In this document: positions 29,991 to 38,541 of the stretch, one piece after another | Position numbering within the stretch: position 1 is the first letter of the stretch | How the letters are laid out: each line of letters opens with the position of its first letter | Origin: Watersipora subatra | Taxonomy: Eukaryota; Bryozoa; Gymnolaemata; Cheilostomatida; Watersiporidae | Length of the DNA stretch: 64,000 nucleotides | Assembly: GCF_963576615.1 (NCBI RefSeq) | Contig: NC_088711.1 | Location: 64,327,248 to 64,391,247, forward strand | Reading direction: 5' to 3' | Notes under the pieces: model-generated | Told to the model about the DNA's origin: nothing | The model's database searches: none | What the model saw: the letters and a program-made list of their open reading frames with translations, nothing else | Translations under genes and position numbers: made by a program

Positions 29991-31139
29991 TTATTGTTCG
30001 ATATTACTCAGTTGGTTATTTACAAAAGATACGCGTTTGTCAGTCACTAGAAATACAAACGCTTTGCCATCGTCTTGCGTTACATCTTTTGATAGCTTAA
30101 GCTTGACATAGTCTTTGATCTGTCGACCCGTCCCACTCGATCTTTCATCATTCAAAGTCCTCATATCTATAATTAAACAAAACTTGTCCGTGTAAAATTT
30201 TTCTTGGTTGATGAACGCTTCTCCATCACCAAAGTACTTGACCGCGTTCTCATACGAGTAGGGAGCTAAGTAATTTGATGTAAATTGCTGGTTTGTTGCG
30301 CCGTCTATATCTAGTCCGACATCTTTTAGCATCGGATTCCAAAATGTAATGTCAACAGAGTTATCCTTCTTGAAAAACACCAAGATCGCTCGAAGACTTT
30401 CATAGCTCACGTTTATGTTTATTTCAAACTCGGACTCTTCTTTTTGTATATCCTTGATCGTGTGAGATTTGTAATCGTTGATAATGTGACTATGATTAGA
30501 ATATTTTTGTTTAATACCTTCAGCCAAACTGGGTTCTAAAATGTAGTCATATTCTAAGCAGAGGTTGGTCAGCGTATACTTACCCGCGGCGAATTTGATA
30601 TGAAACTCTACATTGTTTTGGATTGCCTGCGGAGTAAAGGCGGCGTAAGTCAAAAATGATCCTAGGTGAAAAGAATATCTCTCACCGTGAATCTTTGCGA
30701 GAATGTCTTCAGCCGCGCCGTTTATTGAATGTCGTTTCTTTTTAGTCGCTGTAGACTGAATACCTCTATGCGTAAGATTGTAAGTATACTTTTGCTTCGA
30801 GTGCCAAAACTCTCTATATATCGCTAGATGAGCGTAGTTGGATATGTCGGATATAGTTTGACCATTTATGGTCATCTTAAACTTTTCTACGATCGCCGAT
30901 GTAAGGTGATCGGGAATGTCCGCTTCAGTTCCATCGCTGGCTAGTTTGAAATTGTAGGTTAGATTAAGCGATTTGGGGTAAAGAACTGCATTGGGCGTTA
31001 GCTGGGGCATTTTAATTACTAGCTCATCGCTAGGACTCGCTGTAGATGGATTGTGCACGACTCGCGCGCGCATCTTGTGCTCTTTTAGACCCTGCCTGTC
31101 TCTCGCGGACAGGTTATGGTTTAATTCTCCTGTATACAT
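29991..31139 (-). CDS. Major capsid protein (double jelly-roll type)
   Basis: 382 residues, at the usual place near the ATPase. The N-terminal block VIKMPQLTPNAVLYPKSLNL, then IVEKFKMTINGQTISDISNY and FWHSK, follow the Polinton/adintovirus hexon-like capsid pattern. In the second half FFKKDN, FWNP, the NQQFTSNYLAPYSYENA block and FCLIIDMRT fit too. It would form the icosahedral shell. It is shorter than some relatives but no break is seen. It starts at TATAATAAATG, 18 bases from the divergent next gene. Confidence 0.82.
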   Translation of the reverse strand: MYTGELNHNLSARDRQGLKEHKMRARVVHNPSTASPSDELVIKMPQLTPNAVLYPKSLNLTYNFKLASDGTEADIPDHLTSAIVEKFKMTINGQTISDISNYAHLAIYREFWHSKQKYTYNLTHRGIQSTATKKKRHSINGAAEDILAKIHGERYSFHLGSFLTYAAFTPQAIQNNVEFHIKFAAGKYTLTNLCLEYDYILEPSLAEGIKQKYSNHSHIINDYKSHTIKDIQKEESEFEININVSYESLRAILVFFKKDNSVDITFWNPMLKDVGLDIDGATNQQFTSNYLAPYSYENAVKYFGDGEAFINQEKFYTDKFCLIIDMRTLNDERSSGTGRQIKDYVKLKLSKDVTQDDGKAFVFLVTDKRVSFVNNQLSNIEQ

Positions 31140-31157
31140 TTATTATAATAAATAAAT

Positions 31158-32618
31158 ATGGATTTGGAAGGTAAAGACTTTAACCCCGATGTCGATGAAA
31201 TCCCGGGAGAACCATCATTTATCGAGCCCGCATCATCATTTACCGAGCCGCGCATTCATGAACAAAATGATGCGATATCCAAGGCGAATAATTGGCTCGC
31301 TCAAGCTGACTTGCCCAGCATTGATGAAATAATTTTAAAAAAGGGGAAAGGTAGGGTTGTAGATAAACGATTGTTTTCGGCTATTGTTGAAGTCGTAAAA
31401 CCCCGAGATGTTGATGGAATAAATGCGGCTATAAATATTTATGACAAATACTCGCGACGCGGAGGTACTTATGATGACTTTGTTAGTAAAAGGTTTCTTA
31501 CGCGAGAAGAAATTGATAGCTATCTCACCTCTTCTATAGATAGTGTACCTAATCCTCTCGTTAACACGCCTGGTGTAGACACGCACACGCAAAATACAAT
31601 CGGTGTAAAACTATCCAAGCTGGATATATACTCTGGTATAGATCATTCCAAGTTTGTTCTGATGGATGACGGTGGCCTCGCGGTAAAAACGAGCAAAGGC
31701 TCGCAAATGTTGACTTATGTGCGTAACCCTGAGCTTTTTGTCAAGAATCCAAAGATCCCAACCGTGGAATATCAAGGACTTTTTGGCTTGAACAAAGATG
31801 AATACACGAAAAGAGTAGAAAAAGCCAATGCTAGAACCATCGCTCCGGTGGATGAAGAAGTGGATGCGGATCAAGGCAATTTGACTGACTTCAAGTCATG
31901 GCTATCTAAACAGGGAGATACGGTGAAAGACCGAGCAAAAAATTTCATAGATCGGCTCAAAAGTAACAGAAAAACATCAGAGTTTAATTATCGCGAAGAA
32001 CTTGAAATGAGTGATATAGAGGGAAGGTTACCGGAACGAGAGTTAGTAGCTATTGATCAGAGATTTCAAACTATAGAAGGACAAATATCAGTGGCTGTGT
32101 CAAAAGCTGCGAACCTGACAGAGCAGATACAACAACTCGATGCTAAAGAGGACAAATCTCCTAATGAACTCGCAAAGTTGCAACAACTAAAAGAAGAGTT
32201 GGATGCGCAAAACGGTTTAATCAGTGATCTAAAAGGAGACCTTTCGGATAATACAGCAAAGATGCGAAAACAGCGCAACCTAATTTTAGGCATTGGTGGT
32301 GGGTTAGCCGCTGGAGGAATTTTAACGGCCATATTCGAAGCGGTAGCGAATGCATTGGGATCTGATGCGGTAAAAGATCTTATTCCTAAATCTACCGATC
32401 CGAAGGATATTATCGAAAGCGGCATTGGCAAAATTATCAAGAAAAATCTGGAAGACTTGGCCGCGTACTTTCATGACAGATATCTAAACACTTCCGGCGC
32501 AGTACAAGAATTTTGGCACATGATGGAAAATGCTGTAGATTATCTCGAAAGCAACTTGTGGATAATCATCGCCGCGGCATTAACTTTGTTAGCGTATGAA
32601 ATAAATAAGCACAGATAA
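31158..32618 (+). CDS. 486-residue protein with coiled coil and C-terminal membrane helices
   Basis: An acidic N-terminus, a central globular part (~60-210), a long charged coiled coil (~300-395, with AANLTEQIQQLDAKEDK) and a Gly/Ala-rich hydrophobic segment (LILGIGGGLAAGGILTAIF) follow in order. A final helix (LWIIIAAALTLLAY) ends in KHR. It is probably a virion or membrane-linked structural protein. No named family recognised. Confidence 0.7.
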   Translation: MDLEGKDFNPDVDEIPGEPSFIEPASSFTEPRIHEQNDAISKANNWLAQADLPSIDEIILKKGKGRVVDKRLFSAIVEVVKPRDVDGINAAINIYDKYSRRGGTYDDFVSKRFLTREEIDSYLTSSIDSVPNPLVNTPGVDTHTQNTIGVKLSKLDIYSGIDHSKFVLMDDGGLAVKTSKGSQMLTYVRNPELFVKNPKIPTVEYQGLFGLNKDEYTKRVEKANARTIAPVDEEVDADQGNLTDFKSWLSKQGDTVKDRAKNFIDRLKSNRKTSEFNYREELEMSDIEGRLPERELVAIDQRFQTIEGQISVAVSKAANLTEQIQQLDAKEDKSPNELAKLQQLKEELDAQNGLISDLKGDLSDNTAKMRKQRNLILGIGGGLAAGGILTAIFEAVANALGSDAVKDLIPKSTDPKDIIESGIGKIIKKNLEDLAAYFHDRYLNTSGAVQEFWHMMENAVDYLESNLWIIIAAALTLLAYEINKHR

Positions 32619-32643
32619 ATCTTTTATGACGCCATAAAAGATT
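32618..32643. terminator. Hairpin at convergent gene ends 3
   Basis: Perfect 11-bp arms (AATCTTTTATG / CATAAAAGATT) with an ACGC loop, overlapping the TAA of the 486-residue gene. Confidence 0.6.
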
Positions 32644-32768
32644 GCAAAGATTACAAAGATTGTTACAAAAATTACAAAGATTGTTACAAAAATTACAAAG
32701 ATTGTTACAAAGATTACAAAGATTGTTACAAAAATTACAAAGATTGCAAAGATTACAAAGATTGTTAC
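32640..32768. repeat. ATTACAAAGATTGTTACAAA tandem repeat
   Basis: Ten-base-like units (TTACAAAGAT, TTGTTACAAA) fill the gap between two convergent genes. The right arm of hairpin 3 has the same AAAGATT core, so the array may have grown from it. The 73-codon ORF here is a repeat artefact. Confidence 0.85.
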
Positions 32769-32769
32769 C

Positions 32770-33192
32770 TTATTGGATTAGCGCAAAACCTCCTACACTC
32801 GCAGCCGTGGCAGCGCCTACAAAAACTCGCTCATATTTTTTTTGTTCAGAGCTAGGGGTGTAATCTAAAGAAGGCGCTTTTAAATCGGGGTGAGGTAGTG
32901 TAGGCTTTTCACCGTAGAGCTTTTCATAAGTATCAAAGGCCGAATTTACCGAGTATATTTCATCGGTAGCCTCCTGCTTTCGAGCATTTTGCTCGTTTAG
33001 CCAATCTTGGTTTTTGGCTCGTTTGATGTTGTAATCCGCTTGTTCAGCGTTTAGCTTTTCTAACGCCGCATTATGTCTCTTGGCTTCTTCCTGAGCTCCA
33101 TTTTTATCAATCTTTGAAAAAAGATAATTTCCACCGGCGAACGCTAAAGAGTTTACGACGGCTCCCACTACCATAATCGCGATACTAGCCAT
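32770..33192 (-). CDS. Conserved small Polinton virion protein, 140 residues
   Basis: Begins MASIAIMVVGAVVNSLAFAG then GNYLF, a hydrophobic start seen in Polinton proteins from many animals. A helical segment rich in Ala, Glu, Asn and Trp (KRHNAALEKLNAEQADY, WLNEQNARKQEA) follows, and a second hydrophobic end (VFVGAATAASVGGFALI). It starts at TATAATAAATG and sits beside the minor capsid gene, as usual. Probably an internal virion or membrane-active protein. Confidence 0.7.
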   Translation of the reverse strand: MASIAIMVVGAVVNSLAFAGGNYLFSKIDKNGAQEEAKRHNAALEKLNAEQADYNIKRAKNQDWLNEQNARKQEATDEIYSVNSAFDTYEKLYGEKPTLPHPDLKAPSLDYTPSSEQKKYERVFVGAATAASVGGFALIQ

Positions 33193-33195
33193 TTA

Positions 33196-33513
33196 TTATA
33201 TCTCATAAAATACTATAAGCTCTTTTATATCAGTACTGAATACAACACAGGTCACAATTCCGTCTACCTGAAGATTGATCGCGTGTAGTTCATTAGTTAA
33301 CACCCCGGAATATGTAACAATTTCGGATTTGTCATTAAAAAATTGTACATCTAACCTCACAACGGATGAGTATGGCCAGTAGAGAATAATATCTTTGATA
33401 TTTCCACCTCGAGGAATAACTATCTGAAACAAGGCTTTTTTATCAGAAACACTTATCCGCTTTAGCCTGACTTGATGCACAGTCACGGATTTTAATTTTG
33501 ATCTGCCATACAT
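33196..33513 (-). CDS. 105-residue beta-rich protein
   Basis: Starts at TATAATAAATG and overlaps, in another frame, the end of the minor capsid frame. Alternating hydrophobic and polar residues (ALFQIVIPRGGNIKDIILYW) suggest a small beta domain. Place and size suit a capsid accessory protein. Not identified further. Confidence 0.6.
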   Translation of the reverse strand: MYGRSKLKSVTVHQVRLKRISVSDKKALFQIVIPRGGNIKDIILYWPYSSVVRLDVQFFNDKSEIVTYSGVLTNELHAINLQVDGIVTCVVFSTDIKELIVFYEI

Positions 33514-34070
33514 TTATTATACGACAACTCAATCTCAGCAACAAACTTGCCAAGATAGGCATTACCTCGTTCATCCGAGATTGACACGTTTAAGCTGTTG
33601 AGCTCGCCAATGAGCATGGATTTGTAATTATTAGTAGGATGGTGTTGTATTATTTCTCCCACATCAGTTCTGCCTATAGGAATAATTGAAAGAAGATTTG
33701 ATCATTTACCGTTCCATAAATTTTTAGACGTGTCTATTCCATCGATGTATAAATACAAACACAATGGGGTCAGATATAAATATTCATTCTCTATCAGTTT
33801 GGCTAGTCCACCCGTAATCGTCGCGTCAGTACTAACCTTTAAAGTGTTTTGATGAACTTTAAATGAGCCTGGTAATTTGGAAAGGAGCTGCTCGTACGTG
33901 TAATACCCCGGCTGAATAGTAGTCGTTCTACCGTTGTACGTGTAACTGGTCACCTCGGTCAAATTGTAAAAAGATAAATATAACGTAATTGTCTTAAGGC
34001 TAATACCAGTTGCCTTCACGGATCGATCGAGCTCAATGCGACCGGTTTTGTTTATTGTCAAAGAGGTCAT
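33492..34070 (-). pseudogene. Penton-like minor capsid protein, split by an in-frame TGA
   Basis: The frame starts at a TTAATAAATG and stops at TGA (33702-33704) after 122 codons. The same frame then stays open for about 69 more codons to TAA at 33492, and the part after the stop still resembles the Polinton minor capsid family (NVSISDERGNAYLGKF). The N-terminal part has the GYYTYEQLLSKLPG block. A single-jelly-roll pentamer at the capsid vertices is expected. The TGA is followed by TCA, not a known readthrough context, so I take it as a disabling mutation. Confidence 0.75.
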
Positions 34071-34083
34071 TTATTAATAAATG
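34068..34083. promoter_or_regulatory. Perfect palindrome holding two divergent start codons
   Basis: CATTTATTAATAAATG is its own reverse complement. The ATG of the minor capsid gene and that of the next gene are its two ends, so the start signal is read identically on both strands. Confidence 0.75.
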
Positions 34084-35553
34084 ACTGGACAACTATCAAG
34101 CGGTTATCCCATAGATTTTTACAACTTAACTGTCGTCGTAGCGATAGACGAACATAACAAAATATCGTATAGCTTTGTCAAAAAGTTTGTCGATATCTCA
34201 CCAGCACCGGTAGTGGTTAAAAGCTTTGATGATGTCAATCGATGGTATGATGACCCCATGTTATATTATTTTCAGCAATATAAGTTTGCCTTATACTGCG
34301 CGACTGCTTTGTGCGGTGTGAGTAAAGATCAGCTGACACGAGGTCTACCTCTTACAAAAGCTATTTTAAACTTTCACGTTATGTACCAAACTAAAAAGAT
34401 GTTGGCGCAAATGGAGATTAGAAATCCCGGAAATCGAGATTTTGATCCGTACAACAATCCTTACAACAAAACCGAGTACTGCAAATTGCTCAATGAGTTT
34501 AGAGTAACCGCTAAAGATATTCCTGAGATTGATCAACCAGCCAGAGGTCTCGGATTTATCATACAAGACGGTGGTAGTAAAGTAGGTTCTTTAGAAAAAC
34601 AGATGGCCGATCTAGGCAGGCATCACAAACCGTATCCAAAATATCCATCAAGCAGTAAAGATAAGACGGATATGGATGTGCATCGGAGTGGTGCCAATGG
34701 TTGGGGTACTTATTACCAGTTTCCGGAGTGGAATTTGAGTGTGGGTACTAAAATGGTTTCGGTAACTCAAGACCCATTTGACTACAAAAGGGTAGTGCCC
34801 GATCATAGTAAGTCATTCACATCCCCCGGAATAGTTAGACTTAATGATAGTATTAGAGCTTACGTCTACTGTTTACTGGGAGCTCAGGTGCAAGCTAGAC
34901 AAGCGGGTTCCTCCCTCGAGTCTCAACAAGAATTTTTAGTTCTGGTCAATGACTTGATCATGAAAAAGCAATCTCTCCAAGATTCTATATCAAACTTTGA
35001 GGACGCCCTCACTAAAACTCGCGGGCAAACAAATTATGTTATAGCCAAAGGTCTGTACATGATACCGTCAGACTTGAACTTGAACGCTTTAGGACAAAGC
35101 GTAAAAGGATTTAACGATAAAATTAAAATAGCCCAAGCGTTTGATAGCGTAGGAATAAAACCTCCACCTCCACCACCGAAACCAAAACCCACACCGCTAA
35201 AGCCTTCACCAAAACCCAAACCCGCGCAACAGCCAAAACCTGCGCAACCTGCACCAAAACCCGCGCAACAGCCAAAACCTGCGCAACAGCCAAAACCTGC
35301 GCAACCTGTGCCACTACAACAGCCACCGAAACCCAAACCTGCACCACTAAAGCAGCCTCCAGCACCGACACTAAAATCAACTCCTTCTGTAAAGCCATCT
35401 ATATTTCCTACAGAATTATTTTCACCAAAACCTGCCCCTTCTGTAAAGCCATCAACAGAATTGTCACCACCCGAGGGCAACGTTCACGAAGGAAATAAAT
35501 TGTTAATTGGCGGCACTATAGTCATCGCGGGTATAGCTTATTCCATGATGTAA
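34081..35553 (+). CDS. 490-residue conserved Polinton protein with Pro-rich stalk and C-terminal membrane helix
   Basis: The central block LNDSIRAYVYCLLGAQVQAR, then ESQQEFLVLVNDLI, is a pattern seen in large Polinton virion proteins of unknown role. Residues ~360-470 are PKPAQQPKPAQP-type repeats, a likely extended stalk. The end (LLIGGTIVIAGIAYSMM) is a single membrane helix. Overall it looks like a surface or vertex protein anchored at its C-terminus, but that is inference. Starts in the palindrome shared with the minor capsid gene. Confidence 0.72.
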   Translation: MTGQLSSGYPIDFYNLTVVVAIDEHNKISYSFVKKFVDISPAPVVVKSFDDVNRWYDDPMLYYFQQYKFALYCATALCGVSKDQLTRGLPLTKAILNFHVMYQTKKMLAQMEIRNPGNRDFDPYNNPYNKTEYCKLLNEFRVTAKDIPEIDQPARGLGFIIQDGGSKVGSLEKQMADLGRHHKPYPKYPSSSKDKTDMDVHRSGANGWGTYYQFPEWNLSVGTKMVSVTQDPFDYKRVVPDHSKSFTSPGIVRLNDSIRAYVYCLLGAQVQARQAGSSLESQQEFLVLVNDLIMKKQSLQDSISNFEDALTKTRGQTNYVIAKGLYMIPSDLNLNALGQSVKGFNDKIKIAQAFDSVGIKPPPPPPKPKPTPLKPSPKPKPAQQPKPAQPAPKPAQQPKPAQQPKPAQPVPLQQPPKPKPAPLKQPPAPTLKSTPSVKPSIFPTELFSPKPAPSVKPSTELSPPEGNVHEGNKLLIGGTIVIAGIAYSMM

Positions 35554-35576
35554 TTTTATACAGTCGTATAAAATTA
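35551..35576. terminator. Hairpin at convergent gene ends 4
   Basis: Perfect 11-bp arms (TAATTTTATAC / GTATAAAATTA) with an AGTC loop. The left arm begins with one gene's TAA and the right arm ends with the facing gene's TAA, so the stop codons are part of the stem. Confidence 0.7.
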
Positions 35577-35873
35577 TGACAATGCGGCTTGTAGAGCCGC
35601 CTTTTTCATCGTTTTGTACCCGGGTATATCTTTTGCCTTGGCCAGCTTTTTGAGTTCGGGTAAGTTAACGCACAGTTCTGGTGGCATTCTGTTCTCATAC
35701 CTAGGTATGGGTCTACCTCGAACTGTATATCTTTCCGTTGACTCTTTATATTCGTCATACACAGGGGGTCGGACGAGATCAAATAACTCCATCGCATTGA
35801 TCCATCTTTGACTCAACTCATCTAAACTTTCTTTTGCTTTCCTATTCAAGAAGTGCGGCATTGTTAATGTCAT
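35574..35873 (-). CDS. 99-residue protein ending in a SAP-like motif
   Basis: Starts at AGAATAAATG and overlaps the polymerase stop by 32 bases. The C-terminus LKKLAKAKDIPGYKTMKKAA has the same helix-extension-helix pattern as the polymerase N-terminus and RING repeats. Possibly DNA-binding; no function assigned. Confidence 0.6.
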   Translation of the reverse strand: MTLTMPHFLNRKAKESLDELSQRWINAMELFDLVRPPVYDEYKESTERYTVRGRPIPRYENRMPPELCVNLPELKKLAKAKDIPGYKTMKKAALQAALS

Positions 35874-38541
35874 TTATTCTATAATGTCCGTGTGCCAAGC
35901 TATTTATTGAATCTAGGTAATAGCGTTTGTCGTCAAAGGCCGACAGAGTCTTTTTTCTAAAAGTCCAGTTCTGGATCTCATGCAGTCGTGATCGGAGAGT
36001 TGTCATTTCCACTTCCGCAGCAGGATTTCCGGTATTCAGACACCGCTTGTACGTATCATAGCTTAGATTTTTAGTTACACATTTTTTCACACCTTTGCAC
36101 TTACTCACACCTTTGTTTCGTTTCTTAATTTCATTTATCAGACACTTGCAGTTGTTAGAGTCTTTGCAGGAACATTTTATTCCTTTACTAGGTTTACTCT
36201 TTTTATTGGGTATGAGGTTTGCCTCAACAGATTTATCGAGATCCCAAGGTCGATACTTTATGCAGTATGACTTAGCCCTAAGAGCCACAAGCTGTGCAAT
36301 TGGTTGTCCACCACCTTCATCCTTGGGCAGACCTATCACTTTCTTTTTTTTCTTGCTGTAGCACGGGTGATCTTTAGGGTAGTTGCTCGTATCATACTTT
36401 TCGAGCGGCATTTCCTTATAAAAATCTTCTGTCTCGATTAATAACACTAAGCTGTCCGTGTCAGTGTACATCATTCTAGCATCGGGGTATCGCCGTCGTA
36501 TGTCATCGTAAAAGAATTTGTACATGAGCAGTTTGGACAGATCTAAAATGGCCTGACCGATGTAAATAGGTTTGTTTAGGGCCACTGTAGATTTGCTCAT
36601 GAGAATGGCCGCCAAGTTGTCATTAAACTCTTTCTTACACTTGAATCGCGGCTTATTTATGAGCTTTTGTTTGCGATTCATTTTAGTAGTCAACTCTACA
36701 TCTATCCGTTTGCGAACATTCTCCATCGATTTCCCGAATACCGCATTGTTCATGAGCTTGAAAAAATCTTTCTCAAAATCAGTCTTAGCTTGCTTTCGAA
36801 GATCGGTGTTTAGTCGAATGTATGGCTCCATCCATGCACTTTCTTTAAACTTGATAACTCGGTGTACTTTAGTCAGACGCAGACTCTTTTTCAAATAATA
36901 CTTTAAGATACTGTGATGTACGACGTACTTGCGCTTATCTCGAAGATTTGGCACCAGCTTAGGAACTTTTGCATAGCACGGCTCTCCAAGCTTGTCAAGC
37001 TCTCCCACATCACGCATATGCTCTGACCACTGATCAGGTTTCATTGATTCGGGTGCCAGCGGATAATCATTGTGTTCGTCGTGGAGCTTGTTTGGGTATT
37101 CTAGATCTACCTCCGCCATATAGCCCTCATCATCATTAATGTCTGGCAGCCCTTTCGATTCCACCCATTCGAAACCACCAGTCGGTAGCTTTTGCGACAT
37201 GGCCCACCCGTACAGGTTATTCTCATCCAAGTACATCAGGTAGGTAGCTGGTTTCTTTTTATCATACCCCTCCACATAAGGATTGTTGGCCTTGGCGTAT
37301 CGCAAGCCTCCGCATGTAGACACACCACCTCTTATACCACTATCTACAAAATTGTACATGTCTACATCACTGATGAGCTCCAGTTCTTGTTTTGTTATTT
37401 TAAGCAATGCATCCCATGACAATGAGGGTGCTGAGATGTAGTGACACGGATCGAGACCATATACATCCATGGCTGTCGATCTATGGCTCTCAAAAACATC
37501 AGTCAAAAGCAAGACATCCGTCTTAAGATAGAGATCGTGATAATCACCCAAAGTCTCACACCCCAGCTCCTTCCACACTTTTTGAGCATGCAGGTAGTCA
37601 CCTGGCTGCAAGCCCGCATGATTGTCTAGCGATGAGCTAAAGTGTATAATCTTTGGAAGTTGCTTTTCTTCAAATCGCTCATGAGAATCCATATACTCAT
37701 ACGGATACACGCCCTTTCTCGCCAACAAGCCATAGTGTTCCGGAAACTCCTGTTTCAAGTGTGGGAGATCGTCTAGTCCTTCCACCAGTTCAGCCAGTGA
37801 ACTGTTGAGGTGTTGCATGCTGTCGATAAACTTAATGCGGTCTATTCTCATTGACATGTACTTTTCATCCGTGTTCGCTATAACATCGATGCCCTTGTAC
37901 CCCTCGTAAGCCTTGACAATTAAATGAGAGTCATACCCCTTGAGGTTGTGAAATATCAAGTTAATCTTTTTTGTCTGTCTGTGCTTGAGATTGCAGCTAT
38001 TGTGCGCGGGGCCTCTGTACGACCCAGAGACATGATCATGATCTCTAACTAGCCAATCTTCTTCCGTAGCCTCACGCCCACACATGTAGCACTCTGTCGC
38101 AGTTTTAAATTCTCGCTCTTGCTCCGGAGTGATTATTATTTTCGCGATTGGAATGCTATCTATCAACTCTTCTATTCTATCCAGCTCTGCAAAGAATCTC
38201 TCCATGCAATCCTCACCCCTGTAAGTCTCAAACCTCAATGACTTTCCTAAGCTGTTCACCAGGTTTACGCCGTAGCCACACGCTGTATGGACTTTGCTAT
38301 TTTTGTCTATAATAGACTCAAAGTCCGCGTAGATGGTGTAAGGCGCCTTTTCCATATTTTTAATGTTCTTAAACTTCATGACCGAGCCAGGTTCAGGCAT
38401 CTTGATGACGCAAGTACTATCGTGAGCGGCTAGGCACCCTTTGATGTGGTCCTTAAATGTTCTCTCACACGTTGAGTGGTGGAGACATCGTAGGCAGGTA
38501 TAGTTGCTACGACCTCCTGTGTTATCAGTTTGCTTCCACAT
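35842..38541 (-). CDS. Protein-primed type B DNA polymerase, exonuclease and polymerase part
   Basis: 899 codons. Zinc-finger-like CLRCLHHSTC...H is at the start (17-35). ExoI is YADFES (71-76). A His-Me finger endonuclease insert (CYMC, RDHDHVSG, RGPAHNSCN) covers 151-188. ExoII is NLKGYD (199-204) and ExoIII is YLKTD (338-342). Motif A is DENNLYG (439-445), motif B is NNAVFGKSMENVR (598-610) and motif C is YTDTDS (~692-697). All catalytic residues are present. It replicates the element from protein-primed ends. The frame is directly contiguous with the ORF at 38542-39921, separated by one TAA, so this is the C-terminal part of one polymerase gene; the ATG after the TAA could allow reinitiation. 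Confidence 0.93.
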   Translation of the reverse strand: MWKQTDNTGGRSNYTCLRCLHHSTCERTFKDHIKGCLAAHDSTCVIKMPEPGSVMKFKNIKNMEKAPYTIYADFESIIDKNSKVHTACGYGVNLVNSLGKSLRFETYRGEDCMERFFAELDRIEELIDSIPIAKIIITPEQEREFKTATECYMCGREATEEDWLVRDHDHVSGSYRGPAHNSCNLKHRQTKKINLIFHNLKGYDSHLIVKAYEGYKGIDVIANTDEKYMSMRIDRIKFIDSMQHLNSSLAELVEGLDDLPHLKQEFPEHYGLLARKGVYPYEYMDSHERFEEKQLPKIIHFSSSLDNHAGLQPGDYLHAQKVWKELGCETLGDYHDLYLKTDVLLLTDVFESHRSTAMDVYGLDPCHYISAPSLSWDALLKITKQELELISDVDMYNFVDSGIRGGVSTCGGLRYAKANNPYVEGYDKKKPATYLMYLDENNLYGWAMSQKLPTGGFEWVESKGLPDINDDEGYMAEVDLEYPNKLHDEHNDYPLAPESMKPDQWSEHMRDVGELDKLGEPCYAKVPKLVPNLRDKRKYVVHHSILKYYLKKSLRLTKVHRVIKFKESAWMEPYIRLNTDLRKQAKTDFEKDFFKLMNNAVFGKSMENVRKRIDVELTTKMNRKQKLINKPRFKCKKEFNDNLAAILMSKSTVALNKPIYIGQAILDLSKLLMYKFFYDDIRRRYPDARMMYTDTDSLVLLIETEDFYKEMPLEKYDTSNYPKDHPCYSKKKKKVIGLPKDEGGGQPIAQLVALRAKSYCIKYRPWDLDKSVEANLIPNKKSKPSKGIKCSCKDSNNCKCLINEIKKRNKGVSKCKGVKKCVTKNLSYDTYKRCLNTGNPAAEVEMTTLRSRLHEIQNWTFRKKTLSAFDDKRYYLDSINSLAHGHYRINDINNAALLE

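Noticed and set aside
32642..32863. Leu/Gln-rich 73-codon ORF
   Set aside because: Product of the ATTACAAAGATTG tandem repeat that overlaps the opposite-strand gene end.
33702..33704. Programmed readthrough of the minor capsid TGA
   Set aside because: The TGA is followed by TCA, not CTA or CAR-YYA, and no copy is available for comparison; mutation is simpler.
35034..35480. Gly/Ala-rich antisense ORFs of 148 and 91 codons
   Set aside because: Antisense shadow of the Pro-Lys-rich stalk of the 490-residue protein.
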